Assembly (NCBI GenBank): GCA_036012905.1
Contig: DASCQF010000126.1
Span: forward strand, 20,387 to 84,386
DNA length: 64,000 nt
Reading direction: 5' to 3'
DNA from: NP936 sp002726085
GTDB taxonomy: Bacteria; Acidobacteriota; Vicinamibacteria; Vicinamibacterales; UBA8438
In this document: positions 32,433-41,560 of the stretch, piece after piece
Layout: every line of letters starts with the position of its first letter
How positions within the stretch are numbered: the stretch's first letter is position 1
Position numbers and translations under genes: made by a program
Notes under the pieces: model-generated
What the model saw: only the letters and a program-made list of their open reading frames with translations
Told to the model about the DNA's origin: nothing
Databases searched by the model: none

Positions 32433-34337
32433 CTATGCCTGAGGCAATGGCTTGCCGAGCGACGGCACGACCGGCGGTCGCTCCGTCTCCGGGCTGATGG
32501 GCTGGTCCGACGCGACCGGCACCGCCTGGACCGGCACAGCCTCCTCCAGCGGCAGACCCGAGACGATCCGCGTAACCTGCTTGCCAGTGAGCACCTCGCG
32601 GGTCAGCAACTCCTCGGCGACCTGCAGGAGCTCGCTCTTCTTCTCCTTGAGAATGGTGCGGGCGCGGTCGTAGTTGTCGGTGACGATCCGCTTGATCTCC
32701 TGGTCGATCCTGTTCGCGGTTTCCTCGCTGTGGTCCTTGTGCTGCGTGAAGTCACGCCCCAAGAAGACCTGCTCCTCCTTCTTGCCGAAGGTCACCGGCC
32801 CGACGGCCTCGCTCATGCCCCACTCGCAAACCATTTTGTGGGCGAGGTCGGTGACTCGGTCGAGATCGTTGCCCGCACCGGTCGTCACCGTCGTGTTGGT
32901 GATCTCTTCGGCGATCCGGCCACCAAGCAGCACCGCGACCTGGTCATGCAGATACTCGGCCGAGTAGCTGTGCTTGTCGTCGACCGGCAGCTGCTGCGTG
33001 ACACCGAGCGCCTGGCCTCGCGGGATGATCGTAACCTTGTGGACCGGGTCGGAATGCTCCAGCACGACGCCCAACAGGGCGTGACCCGCCTCGTGGAGCG
33101 CCGTCACCTGCTTCTCCTCGTCGCTGATGACAAGTGACCGGCGCTCCGAGCCCATCATCACCTTGTCCTTGGCGAACTCGAAGTCCTGCATCATGACGGT
33201 CTTCTGGTTGAAGCGCGCCGCGTTGAGCGCCGCCTCGTTGACGAGGTTCGCCAGATCCGCGCCGCAGAAGCCGACCGAGCCCCGCGCCACCACGTGGAGG
33301 TCCACGTCGTCGGCCAGCGGGATTTTGCGGGTGTGGACCCCGAGAATACCCTCCCGGCCCTTGACGTCCGGTCGGTTCACGACGATCCGCCGGTCGAAGC
33401 GTCCCGGCCGCAGCAAGGCCGGGTCCAGGACGTCGGGACGGTTGGTCGCCGACACGAGAATGACCCCTTCGTTCGACTCGAACCCGTCCATCTCGACCAG
33501 GAGCTGATTCAGGGTCTGCTCCCGCTCGTCGTGGCCGCCGCCCAGACCGGCGCCTCGATGCCGGCCCACGGCGTCTATTTCATCGATGAACACGATACAG
33601 GGCGCATTCTTCTTCCCCTGTTCGAACAGGTCGCGGACCCGCGAGGCGCCGACACCGACGAACATCTCGACGAAGTCCGACCCGCTGATGGAGAAGAACG
33701 GCACGTTCGCTTCACCGGCGACAGCCCGTGCGAGCAACGTCTTGCCGGTTCCCGGAGGCCCCATCAGCAGGACGCCTTTCGGAATACGGCCACCCAGCTT
33801 CTGGAACTTCTGCGGCTCTCGGAGAAACTCGATGACCTCCTCCAACTCCTCCTTCGGCTCGTCGACACCGGCGACGTCCTTGAAGGTCGCCTTCTTCTGT
33901 GTGCTCGACGACAACTTCGCCCGGCTCTTGCCGAACGACAGCGCCTTGTTGCCGCCGCTCTGGACCTGCCGCATGAAAAAGATCCAGAACCCGATAATCA
34001 ACAGAATCGGCGCCCAGGCATACAAGAGGCTTGCCCAGGGACTCGGGGCTGCCTCCTTCGCGTCAACCATGACGTCGCGCTCGAGGAGCGTGTTGACCAA
34101 CCCTTCGTACTGAGGAGGAGCATATGTGGTGAACTGCTGGCCGCTCGAGTCGGTGCCGGTGATCTCGTTCCCGGTGAGCTCGACCCGGTCGACCTGACCT
34201 GTATTCACCCACTGCATGAACTCGCTAAAGCTCACCGGGGAATCTCCGTTCCGGAGCTGTGACGAGAGGTTCCAGATCAGGGCCACCACGACCACCAGAA
34301 CCATCCAGAAGAGCAGACTGCGCGTCGTCGAGTTCAC
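32433..34337 (-). CDS. ftsH: ATP-dependent zinc metalloprotease FtsH
   Basis: A membrane-bound AAA+ protease that degrades misfolded and regulatory proteins. The 634-residue protein has two N-terminal membrane helices around a periplasmic domain, then the AAA module with Walker A GPPGTGKT, Walker B ACIVFIDEID and the SRH region NRPDVLDPALLRPGRFDR. The peptidase has the zinc motif HEAGH. The GTG start overlaps the tilS stop (GTGA), as in many bacteria. Confidence 0.97.
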   Translation of the reverse strand: MNSTTRSLLFWMVLVVVVALIWNLSSQLRNGDSPVSFSEFMQWVNTGQVDRVELTGNEITGTDSSGQQFTTYAPPQYEGLVNTLLERDVMVDAKEAAPSPWASLLYAWAPILLIIGFWIFFMRQVQSGGNKALSFGKSRAKLSSSTQKKATFKDVAGVDEPKEELEEVIEFLREPQKFQKLGGRIPKGVLLMGPPGTGKTLLARAVAGEANVPFFSISGSDFVEMFVGVGASRVRDLFEQGKKNAPCIVFIDEIDAVGRHRGAGLGGGHDEREQTLNQLLVEMDGFESNEGVILVSATNRPDVLDPALLRPGRFDRRIVVNRPDVKGREGILGVHTRKIPLADDVDLHVVARGSVGFCGADLANLVNEAALNAARFNQKTVMMQDFEFAKDKVMMGSERRSLVISDEEKQVTALHEAGHALLGVVLEHSDPVHKVTIIPRGQALGVTQQLPVDDKHSYSAEYLHDQVAVLLGGRIAEEITNTTVTTGAGNDLDRVTDLAHKMVCEWGMSEAVGPVTFGKKEEQVFLGRDFTQHKDHSEETANRIDQEIKRIVTDNYDRARTILKEKKSELLQVAEELLTREVLTGKQVTRIVSGLPLEEAVPVQAVPVASDQPISPETERPPVVPSLGKPLPQA

Positions 34338-35755
34338 GAGTTATCTCCCAAAGTTCTCACTCTCAAGATTAGCACGCTTGCCGCAGCACCCGTGACCCGA
34401 AATTCGTCACTGACCGCCTGACCCACGACCCAGACGATGCGGTTCCTGTCATCGAGCACCAGCGGGATCCGAGACCGATCGACGCGGCTCACCTTGCGGT
34501 CGACAAACAGATCCTGGAGCTTTTTCCGGTGCCCGCGGAGTCCGAGCGGCCGAAATCGGTCCCCAGGCCGCCAGTTCCGCACCGCGAGCGGACCTGCCGC
34601 CGCCACCGCGACCGTCCGCTCGAACGCCGGGTTTCCGCCTGTTTTCGGCCACGCGAATGGCACACTGAGGCCCATTTCGGCCGGCTCCGCGCTTATCGTC
34701 ACACCGGCCTCTGGAACCGACACCTCTCCGGGCACATCGAGCCGATAGGCAAACGACTCGGCCCTGTCGACCGTCCCCCGACCGGCCCGGGCAGTCAGGC
34801 GGATGATACTCTCGAGCCGGTCGGCCCGGCACCCCGGAAAATCGACCCGTCCTGTCACCGCCGTGGCCAGTCGGCGGAGCCGCTCGATGTGGTCAAAGCC
34901 GACAGAGCGACCCGAGACCAGACCCAGCACATTGCGCGCGACCCGCCTCCCCAGCGCCGGATGCAGCGCCGCCAAGCCGGCCGCGTCGACCTCCACACCC
35001 GTCTTGGTACTTTTGACGAGACCGGAGCTCATTTCGTTTGCGGCATGGGCGAGCCATTCGGCCTCGGCCCGTGCGATCTCGGCTTCCCGCGCCAGCACCT
35101 CGACGACACGGGGCGAATACCCCTGAAGATGTGGGATCAGATCGTGCCGGATCCGGTTTCGCGGCACCCGGCGGTCGAGATTGGATGCGTCTTCGCGGAA
35201 TGACACTTCCCTCGCCGCCAAATATGCACGCAACTCCGCGCGCGTCACCCTCAACAGCGGGCGCACGACCTTGCCCGCACGGGGTCGGATGGCCGACAAC
35301 CCCTCGGTACCGGCTCCACGCAGCAGCCGCAGCAGAAAGGTCTCGGCCTGGTCGTCGATCGTGTGGCCAAGCGCCACTCGGCACGCATCAAGGCGGTCGG
35401 CTGCGCGGTCGAAGAACGCGTACCGCGCGCGGTGACCGGCATGCTCGACGGAGATCCGCTCGGAACGCGACAACTCGGCCACATCGGCCGACTCGACAAC
35501 GCACGGCACGTCGAACCGGCTTGCCAGGTCCCGGCACAAACGCTCGTCTTCATCGGATTCCCGCGACCGCAACCGGTGATTGAGATGCGCCACACCGGCC
35601 AGCGTCAGGGCGTTCCGTTCGGCCAGCTCGGCGAGCAAATAGAGCAGCGCGACCGAATCTCCGCCGCCCGACACCGCGGCCAGCACCCGTCCGCCAGGCG
35701 GGATCAGCGCCTGTCGACGAACGAACACGAGCACACGCTCAGCAAGTGGGTCCAT
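34334..35755 (-). CDS. tilS: tRNA(Ile)-lysidine synthase
   Basis: Changes the anticodon CAU of one isoleucine tRNA to lysidine-AU so it reads AUA codons. The 473-residue protein has the PP-loop SGGGDSVALL, HLNHRLRSRESDEDE, and HTIDDQAETFLLRLLRGAGTEG. A substrate-binding C-terminal domain (LDDRNRIVWVVG) ends the protein. It lies upstream of ftsH and only about 200 bp from a CAU-anticodon tRNA gene. Confidence 0.95.
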   Translation of the reverse strand: MDPLAERVLVFVRRQALIPPGGRVLAAVSGGGDSVALLYLLAELAERNALTLAGVAHLNHRLRSRESDEDERLCRDLASRFDVPCVVESADVAELSRSERISVEHAGHRARYAFFDRAADRLDACRVALGHTIDDQAETFLLRLLRGAGTEGLSAIRPRAGKVVRPLLRVTRAELRAYLAAREVSFREDASNLDRRVPRNRIRHDLIPHLQGYSPRVVEVLAREAEIARAEAEWLAHAANEMSSGLVKSTKTGVEVDAAGLAALHPALGRRVARNVLGLVSGRSVGFDHIERLRRLATAVTGRVDFPGCRADRLESIIRLTARAGRGTVDRAESFAYRLDVPGEVSVPEAGVTISAEPAEMGLSVPFAWPKTGGNPAFERTVAVAAAGPLAVRNWRPGDRFRPLGLRGHRKKLQDLFVDRKVSRVDRSRIPLVLDDRNRIVWVVGQAVSDEFRVTGAAASVLILRVRTLGDNS

Positions 35756-35768
35756 GGGTCTACGTTCT

Positions 35769-35862
35769 TGGGATTTGGGGTTCGGGATTCGAGGTGGTTG
35801 GCGCCCCGCTCCGTCTCGGGCGCCATCAATTCCAGCCCGGATCCCGATTCCCGTATCCCAGT
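35769..35862. repeat. Heptamer repeat pair (family C, GGGATTY), inverted
   Basis: GGGATTT GGGGTTC GGGATTC at 35770-35793 faces an inverted array GGATCCC GATTCCC GTATCCC near 35839-35859. The two arms could pair into a long hairpin. A GCAGGCTG/CAGCCTGC stem follows at 35868-35895. Confidence 0.6.
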
Positions 35863-35951
35863 GTCAGGCAGGCTGTGCGCGCTTCAGCAGCCTGCGTCGG
35901 ATGGCGGCCCGGCCTGCGCGCGGGCCGGTTCGACCCCGGTGGCGAGCGAGA

Positions 35952-36028
35952 TGGTGCCGGTGCAGGGACTTGAACCCCGGACAACGCGGATATGAGCCGC
36001 GTGCTCTAACCAACTGAGCTACACCGGC
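35952..36028 (-). tRNA. tRNA with CAU anticodon (tRNA-Met, or Ile2 not excluded)
   Basis: A full cloverleaf is present. The acceptor is GCCGGTG/CACCGGC, the D-arm GCTCAGTTGGTTAGAGC and the anticodon stem CGCGG/CCGCG with loop CTCATAT. The T-arm contains TTCAAGT, and CCA is encoded at the 3' end (77 nt with CCA). The G1-C72 pair and lack of an initiator-type anticodon stem argue against initiator tRNA. Elongator Met is preferred; isoleucine tRNA read through TilS is not excluded. A TACAAT box lies 12 bp before the tRNA (36041-36046). Confidence 0.93.
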
Positions 36029-36165
36029 GAAGCTAGATGTATTGTATCAACTCCGAGCTTCGGGCCTCTGGGCCTTCGGAGGACCGCGGACGGGCTCCGC
36101 CGTCCAGGCAGGCTGGCTGTGACCGAGGAGCAACGCAGCCCAGGCGGGCGCCTCGCCAGGAAAAC

Positions 36166-37212
36166 CTAGAGAATAAGCATCGCGTCGCCATAGCTGTAAA
36201 AGCGGTAGTCTCGGTGGACCGCTTCGGCGTAGGCCGCCAGCAGAGGCTCCCGTCCGGCGAAGGCGCAGGCGAGCATCAGCAACGACGACCGTGGCAGATG
36301 AAAGTTGGTGAACAGGGCCCCAATGACCCTGAATGTCACGCCGGGAAACAGATACAGGTCGGTGACCCCGACGCCGGCAGACAGACGACCGCCCCCCTTC
36401 CGAACCGCCGTTTCGAGCGTGCGGCACGTAGTGGTGCCAACCGCCACGATCCGTCGTCCCGAATCGAGCGCTCGGTTGACCGCGGCGGCGGTGGCCGCCG
36501 GCACATCGTATGCCTCCGGCTCGACACGGTGCTCCTCGACCCGCTCCACGCGGATCGGCTGAAACGTGCCATACCCAACGTGCAGAGTCACCCGTTCGAC
36601 CTCGATCCCCCGCTTCCGGAGACGCCTCAGCAGGGCGTGGGTCAGATGGAGTCCGGCTGTCGGCGCCGCCACGGAGCCGCGGACCGTCGCATACACGGTC
36701 TGGTACCGCTCGCCGTCGATCGTGTCGTCCGGTCGCTTGATGTAGGGTGGCAGTGGCACGTGTCCGAGCCTGTCGATTGCCGATTCGACCGAGGTCCCGT
36801 CCTCTACCCAGAGCCGGACAGTGCGCCGCCCGTGAAACCGGCGCTCGAGCACCTCGCCGCGCAGCCGGAGGCCGTCGGTTTCGAACACGACAGCGGCGCC
36901 AACCCGCAGCTTCTGCCCAGGATGCATCAGGGCGTCCCACCGCTCGTCGTCGATTCGAGCAAGCAGCAGACACTCGACCGCCCCGCCACTCGGCACACGA
37001 TGGCCGAGCAGCCGCGCCGGAAACACCCGTGTGTCATTCACGACGACTAGATCGCTCGGCGACAGCAATTCGGGCAGATCGGTGACCGTCCGGTGCGACA
37101 GCACGCCACTGCCGCGGTCGAGGACCAGCAACCGCGCCGCCTCCCGGTCGGACGTCGGCGATTGCGCAATCCGATCCGCCGGCAGCTCGAAATCGAAGTC
37201 GGAGACGAGCAT
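36166..37212 (-). CDS. queA: S-adenosylmethionine:tRNA ribosyltransferase-isomerase
   Basis: Adds the ribosyl part of SAM to preQ1 in tRNA to form epoxyqueuosine. From the ATG at 37212 (348 residues) it begins MLVSDFDFELPADRIAQSP and has VVNDTRVFPARLLGHR, SVAAPTAGLHLT, GYGTFQPIRVE and TTTCRTLE. A longer upstream frame passes through heptamer repeats and is rejected. Same pathway as queC and queE elsewhere in the window. Confidence 0.96.
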   Translation of the reverse strand: MLVSDFDFELPADRIAQSPTSDREAARLLVLDRGSGVLSHRTVTDLPELLSPSDLVVVNDTRVFPARLLGHRVPSGGAVECLLLARIDDERWDALMHPGQKLRVGAAVVFETDGLRLRGEVLERRFHGRRTVRLWVEDGTSVESAIDRLGHVPLPPYIKRPDDTIDGERYQTVYATVRGSVAAPTAGLHLTHALLRRLRKRGIEVERVTLHVGYGTFQPIRVERVEEHRVEPEAYDVPAATAAAVNRALDSGRRIVAVGTTTCRTLETAVRKGGGRLSAGVGVTDLYLFPGVTFRVIGALFTNFHLPRSSLLMLACAFAGREPLLAAYAEAVHRDYRFYSYGDAMLIL

Positions 37213-37248
37213 GGGAACGAAACGCGGATCCAGGCTCTCCGCATCACT

Positions 37249-37422
37249 CAGGCTACGGGCTACAGGCTTCAGGCGCTCTTGGGGTGCGCTCGACACGGCA
37301 CAACTGCGCCGGATGTAGCCGACCCCACACCGGTCGCCCGGCCAGGCGGCGCGCACGCAGCCGACTGGCCAGAGCGCCTGTAGCCCGTAGCCTGCAGCCT
37401 ATTGCCCGTAGCCTGCAACCAG
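37249..37422. repeat. Inverted heptamer repeats (family B, CAGGCTA/CGGGCTA)
   Basis: The array at 37249-37275 (CAGGCTA CGGGCTA CAGGCTT CAGGC) and the array at 37374-37422 (CCTGTAG CCCGTAG CCTGCAG CCTATTG CCCGTAG CCTG) are inverted copies. The second lacks one unit of the first where they match. About 100 bp of non-coding DNA lies between them. Confidence 0.75.
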
Positions 37423-37433
37423 GTGTACGTCGC

Positions 37434-38471
37434 TCAATATGCCCACCGTAGCAGCACGGCACCGACGGTGAACCCGGCGCCGACCGAGGCGAGCAGCACG
37501 AGGTCGCCCTTCTTCAGCCGACCGGCTGCAAGCGCGTCGGCCAGGGCCAGCGGAATGGTGGCGCCGGTCGTGTTTCCGAAGCGGTCGATATTGATGACCA
37601 CCTTCTCCTCCGGAAGGCCGAGCTGGTCGGCAGCGGCCATGATGATCCGCCGGTTCGCCTGATGCGACACGAAGAGATCCACATCGCTCGCCTGCAACCG
37701 ATTTCGGTCGAGAATTCGACGGCTGATCTCGCCGGTCTTCCGCACCGCAAACTTGAATACCGCCGCACCGTCCTGATGCACGTAGTGCAGCCGCTGGTCG
37801 ACCGTCTCGTGTGAGGCCGGCAACCGGCTGCCCCCAGCCGGCATACGCAGCGCCTGACCGCCGCTACCGTCCACCTCGTGGGCGAAATCGATGACACGCA
37901 GCGCCGGGTCCACCGCGGGCGACACGACAACCGCTCCCGCACCGTCACCGAAGATCACACAGGTCGTGCGATCTTCGTAGTTGATGATCCGAGACATGAC
38001 GTCGGCCCCGATGGCCAGCGCATGGTCGTGCGCCCCGGCGGCCACCATCTGGACAGCGGTGGTCAGCGAGTAGGTGAACCCGGAGCAGGCGGCGCCCAGA
38101 TCGAATCCCCAGGCCCCCTTGGCACCGATCTTGTCCTGGACCAAACAGGCGGTGCTCGGGAAGAACGTGTCTGGCGTGGTCGTCCCGACCACGAGAAACT
38201 CGATGTCAGTCGGTGTCAGGTGCGCCTGTTCTATCGCGCCCTGCGCCGCCTCGGCCGCCAGATCCGAGGTCGCCACGTCGTCGTCGGCGATATGGCGCTC
38301 TCGAACACCGGTGCGCTGCAGGATCCACTCGTTCGACGTGTCGACCATTCGCTCGAGGTCGGCGTTGGTCAGCACCCGCGGTGGCACACAGGTGGCCAGC
38401 GAGGAGATCTGCACGCGCCGAAGCACCCGCGACCGACCGTCATCGGTTGGGCTCATGACCGCGTCGCTCAT
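37434..38471 (-). CDS. fabH: Beta-ketoacyl-ACP synthase III
   Basis: Starts fatty acid synthesis by joining an acyl-CoA to malonyl-ACP. The 345-residue protein carries the catalytic triad: Cys in GAACSGFTYSL, His in SHQANRRI and Asn in INIDRFGNTTGA. The N-terminus up to the VQISSLATCVPPRVL strand is about 20 residues longer than E. coli FabH; an internal Met is possible. It stands alone, without other fab genes. Confidence 0.95.
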   Translation of the reverse strand: MSDAVMSPTDDGRSRVLRRVQISSLATCVPPRVLTNADLERMVDTSNEWILQRTGVRERHIADDDVATSDLAAEAAQGAIEQAHLTPTDIEFLVVGTTTPDTFFPSTACLVQDKIGAKGAWGFDLGAACSGFTYSLTTAVQMVAAGAHDHALAIGADVMSRIINYEDRTTCVIFGDGAGAVVVSPAVDPALRVIDFAHEVDGSGGQALRMPAGGSRLPASHETVDQRLHYVHQDGAAVFKFAVRKTGEISRRILDRNRLQASDVDLFVSHQANRRIIMAAADQLGLPEEKVVINIDRFGNTTGATIPLALADALAAGRLKKGDLVLLASVGAGFTVGAVLLRWAY

Positions 38472-38512
38472 TTCTGCCGCATCATCCTTTCTTCAGACAC
38501 GCGACCACGGTA

Positions 38513-39544
38513 CTACCAGAGCCGGCTCTCGCGGTCTGGCACCGGCATACCGAAGTAATCGTAGGCGCGGGCGGTCGCCACCCGCCCACGGGGAGTCCTA
38601 TCGAGGAATCCAATCTGGATCAGAAACGGCTCGTAGATATCCTCGATCGCCTCCTTCTCCTCGCTGATGGCGGCGGCAATGCTGTTCAAGCCGACCGGTC
38701 CACCCCCGAACTTGTCGATGATGGCCCGGAGCAGCCGCCGGTCCGCTTCGTCGAATCCGTTGGTATCCACCTCGAGCAACTCCAGCGCCCGCAACGCCAC
38801 CGGCCGGGTGATGGCGCCATCAGCCCGCACCTGGGCGAAGTCTCGCACGCGGCGCAGCAGCCGGTTGGCCACCCGCGGGGTGCCGCGCGAGCGACGGGCG
38901 AGCTCGGCGGTGGCATCGTCGTCGATCGGCACGCCGAAGATCCCGGCCGAGCGCCGGACAATCTCCTGGAGGTCCACGTCGCGGTAGAAATCCAGCCGAT
39001 GGACGATACCAAATCTGGCGCGTAGCGGCGACGTGAGCAGCCCGGCGCGGGTCGTCGCCCCGATTAAGGTGAACCGCTGCACCGGCACCTTCACCGAGCG
39101 CGCGCTCGGTCCCTGGCCGATGATGATGTCGAGCTCGTAGTCCTCCATCGCCGGATAGAGGATCTCCTCGATCACCGGGCTCATCCTGTGAATCTCGTCG
39201 ATGAAGAGCACCTCGTGCTCTTTGAGATTCGTCAGGATGGCGGCCAGGTCACCGGGCTTCTCCAGCACGGGCCCTGCCGTCGTCCTGATCGGCACGCCGA
39301 GCTCGTTGGCAATGACATAAGCCAGGGTGGTCTTGCCGAGCCCAGGCGGGCCGTAGAGCAGGACATGGTCGAGCGCTTCGCCACGCTGCCGTGTGGCCGC
39401 GATGGAGACCTCGAGGTTCTCGCGCAGTCGCTCCTGGCCGACATAGGTGTCGAGGCTCCGAGGGCGCAACCCCTCCTCGAACTGGTCGTCGTCACCCAGC
39501 CTGACCGAGCTGACCACACGACTTGGCGAGTCCTCGTCGGTCAT
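38513..39544 (-). CDS. ruvB: Holliday junction branch migration helicase RuvB
   Basis: The AAA+ motor of the RuvABC resolvasome. The 343-residue protein begins its core at LRPRSLDTYVGQERLREN. It has Walker A YGPPGLGKTTLA, Walker B LFIDEIHRM, and the winged-helix C-terminus RTPRGRVATARAYDYFG. The start overlaps the ruvA stop (ATGA). Gene order yebC-ruvC-ruvA-ruvB is the common one. Confidence 0.97.
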   Translation of the reverse strand: MTDEDSPSRVVSSVRLGDDDQFEEGLRPRSLDTYVGQERLRENLEVSIAATRQRGEALDHVLLYGPPGLGKTTLAYVIANELGVPIRTTAGPVLEKPGDLAAILTNLKEHEVLFIDEIHRMSPVIEEILYPAMEDYELDIIIGQGPSARSVKVPVQRFTLIGATTRAGLLTSPLRARFGIVHRLDFYRDVDLQEIVRRSAGIFGVPIDDDATAELARRSRGTPRVANRLLRRVRDFAQVRADGAITRPVALRALELLEVDTNGFDEADRRLLRAIIDKFGGGPVGLNSIAAAISEEKEAIEDIYEPFLIQIGFLDRTPRGRVATARAYDYFGMPVPDRESRLW

Positions 39545-40137
39545 CGCGCGAGCTCTTTTAGCGCCCGTCTGAGGGTTTGCTCAAATGCGCCGTCTCCCGC
39601 CGCGAGTGCCGCATCCACGGCCCGTTCGGCCAGCGGCCGGTGGTAGCCGAGATTGAGGAGCGCCGACAGCAGGTCGCCTCGCATGTCGGTCTCGCCCACG
39701 TCGATGTCCGGGCCGTCGCGCTCGAGGTCGAGCGTCGCCGGCAGTCGGTCCTTCAGCTCCAGCCCGATCCGCTCGGCGGTCTTCTTGCCAACGCCCGGAA
39801 TGCCAGTCAGCCGCACGACGTCCCCCTGACGCACGGCCCGGACGAGGTCGGCGGACTCGATCCCGGACAGGACCGCGAGCGCGAGCCGCGGACCGATACC
39901 GGTGATGCCGATCAGCTGCTCGAACAGCTTGAGCTCGAGCAGGGTCGCGAAACCGAACAGCGCGAGCGTGTCCTCCCGCACATGGGTATGCACGCGAAAC
40001 ACGACGTCGCCCCCCGGCTCACCCAGCCCGTAGAAGGTGGACAACGGGACCTGCACGTCGTAGCCGACTCCCTGGACGTCGACGATGACCCGGTTCGGCT
40101 GTTTCTCGACCAATCGGCCGCAAAGGCGCGCAATCAT
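39541..40137 (-). CDS. ruvA: Holliday junction DNA-binding protein RuvA
   Basis: Binds four-way junctions and recruits RuvB. The 198-residue protein has an OB fold (MIARLCGRLVEKQPNRVIVDVQGVGYDVQVP) and two helix-hairpin-helix motifs (LIGITGIGPRLALAVLSG and LTGIPGVGKKTAERIGLEL). A RuvB-binding C-terminal domain with NLGYHRPLAERAV completes it. It sits between ruvC and ruvB. Confidence 0.96.
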   Translation of the reverse strand: MIARLCGRLVEKQPNRVIVDVQGVGYDVQVPLSTFYGLGEPGGDVVFRVHTHVREDTLALFGFATLLELKLFEQLIGITGIGPRLALAVLSGIESADLVRAVRQGDVVRLTGIPGVGKKTAERIGLELKDRLPATLDLERDGPDIDVGETDMRGDLLSALLNLGYHRPLAERAVDAALAAGDGAFEQTLRRALKELAR

Positions 40138-40140
40138 CCC

Positions 40141-40686
40141 TCACCCTTGCGGACGAAAATGGCGCCAGCTCCGCGGACCGACGGTGTGGCCGGTCTCACC
40201 GGCGCGTGTCTGCGGAGACGACGCCGTGTGGGCATGGCAGACCGCGATGGCCAGCGCATCCGACACATCGTACGGGGACGGCGCCTCCTCGAGTCCAAGC
40301 AGTAGCGCAATCATCTGCTGGACCTGACTCTTGTCCGCCCGTCCATACCCCACGACCGCCGATTTGACCTCGGTTGGCGCATACTCCGCCACCGGCAGGC
40401 CGGCCTTGGAGGCGGCCAGGATCGCCACTCCCCGGACGTGCCCCAACTTCAGCGCGCTGCGCGCATTTCGGGCGTAGAAGACATCCTCGATCGCAACCCA
40501 CTCCGGACGATGCGCGGCCAACAGCGAGGCCAGCTCGTCGTATATCCGAGTCAGCTTATCTGGAAACGGGGTGCGGGCAGACACCGCGATGGCGCCGCAC
40601 ACTACGAGGCGGCATCGGCTGCCATCGGTATCGATACAGCCATACCCGGTGCACGCGGAGCCGGGGTCGATCCCGAAAATCCTCAC
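40141..40686 (-). CDS. ruvC: Crossover junction endodeoxyribonuclease RuvC
   Basis: Cuts Holliday junctions. The 181-residue protein shows the RNase-H-like core with the acidic residues in GIDPGSACTGYG, AIEDVFYARN and YDVSDALAIAVCHAH. The GTG start overlaps the yebC stop (GTGA). The C-terminus is a few residues longer than the E. coli protein. Confidence 0.95.
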   Translation of the reverse strand: MRIFGIDPGSACTGYGCIDTDGSRCRLVVCGAIAVSARTPFPDKLTRIYDELASLLAAHRPEWVAIEDVFYARNARSALKLGHVRGVAILAASKAGLPVAEYAPTEVKSAVVGYGRADKSQVQQMIALLLGLEEAPSPYDVSDALAIAVCHAHTASSPQTRAGETGHTVGPRSWRHFRPQG

Positions 40687-41432
40687 GCCAGCGAGGCCTC
40701 GATCTCCTTCTCGCTGACGTCGAAGTTCGACCAGACGTGTTGGACGTCGTCCAGATCCTCGAGCGCGCCCATCAACTTCAGCATCTGCTGGGCCGGCTTC
40801 CCTTCCAGCGTGACGTAGTTCTGCGGCAGCATGGCGACCTCAGCGGTCGTCGTCTCGACCCCGAGCGCCCGGACCGCCTCGGCCACCGCATCGAATGTGT
40901 CGGGCGAGCTGATGATCTCCCACTTCCCGTCCTCGTCGCGGAAGTCGTCGGCGCCGGCGTCGATGGCGGCCGTCATCAGCGCCTCTTCGTCGGCGGCGGT
41001 CTTCTCGACCAGGATGTAGCCCCGCTTGTCGAACATCCAGGCCACGCTGTTCGACGAACCGAGGTTCCCGCCATGCTTGGTCAGCAAGTGGCGTATCTCG
41101 CCGACGGCGCGGTTCTTGTTGTCGGTCAGCACGTCGAGCAGCAGGGCGACACCGCCCGGCCCGTAGCCCTCGTAGGAGGTCTTCTCGTAGTTCACCCCGG
41201 GCTCCTCGCCGGTCCCCCGGCGAATCGCGCGTTTGATGTTATCGGCCGGCATGTTGGCCGCCTTGGCGTCGGCGACCACCGTCCGCAACCGGGGGTTCAT
41301 GTCCGGATCGCCTCCGCCGTGACGGGCGGCAACGGTCAGTTCCTTGATGATGCGGGTGAACACCTTGCCGCGCTTGGCGTCGGCCGCACCCTTCTTGTGC
41401 TTGATCGAGTGCCACTTGGAATGGCCGGACAT
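40683..41432 (-). CDS. yebC: YebC/PmpR/TACO1-family protein
   Basis: The 249-residue YebC-family protein begins MSGHSKWHSIKHKKGAADAKRGK, the family signature. The family was first described as transcriptional regulators, and some members help ribosomes through difficult proline stretches. The middle has ALLLDVLTDNKNRAVGEIRHLLTKHGG. It is first of the ruv gene set. Confidence 0.96.
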   Translation of the reverse strand: MSGHSKWHSIKHKKGAADAKRGKVFTRIIKELTVAARHGGGDPDMNPRLRTVVADAKAANMPADNIKRAIRRGTGEEPGVNYEKTSYEGYGPGGVALLLDVLTDNKNRAVGEIRHLLTKHGGNLGSSNSVAWMFDKRGYILVEKTAADEEALMTAAIDAGADDFRDEDGKWEIISSPDTFDAVAEAVRALGVETTTAEVAMLPQNYVTLEGKPAQQMLKLMGALEDLDDVQHVWSNFDVSEKEIEASLA

Positions 41433-41560
41433 CGGTAGGACTCCGTGAGTGTGCTACGCGAAAACGTGGCAAATTCTACCACGATTCACCAGCCTCCCAT
41501 CCCCGTGGCGCCGGTGTGTGGGAGCCGACTCGTGGCTCGCCGGTGGGGCGGTGGCGATGT

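Noticed and set aside
37213..37356. N-terminal extension of QueA
   Set aside because: It is translated heptamer repeat and non-coding DNA; family members start at MLVSDFDFELP.
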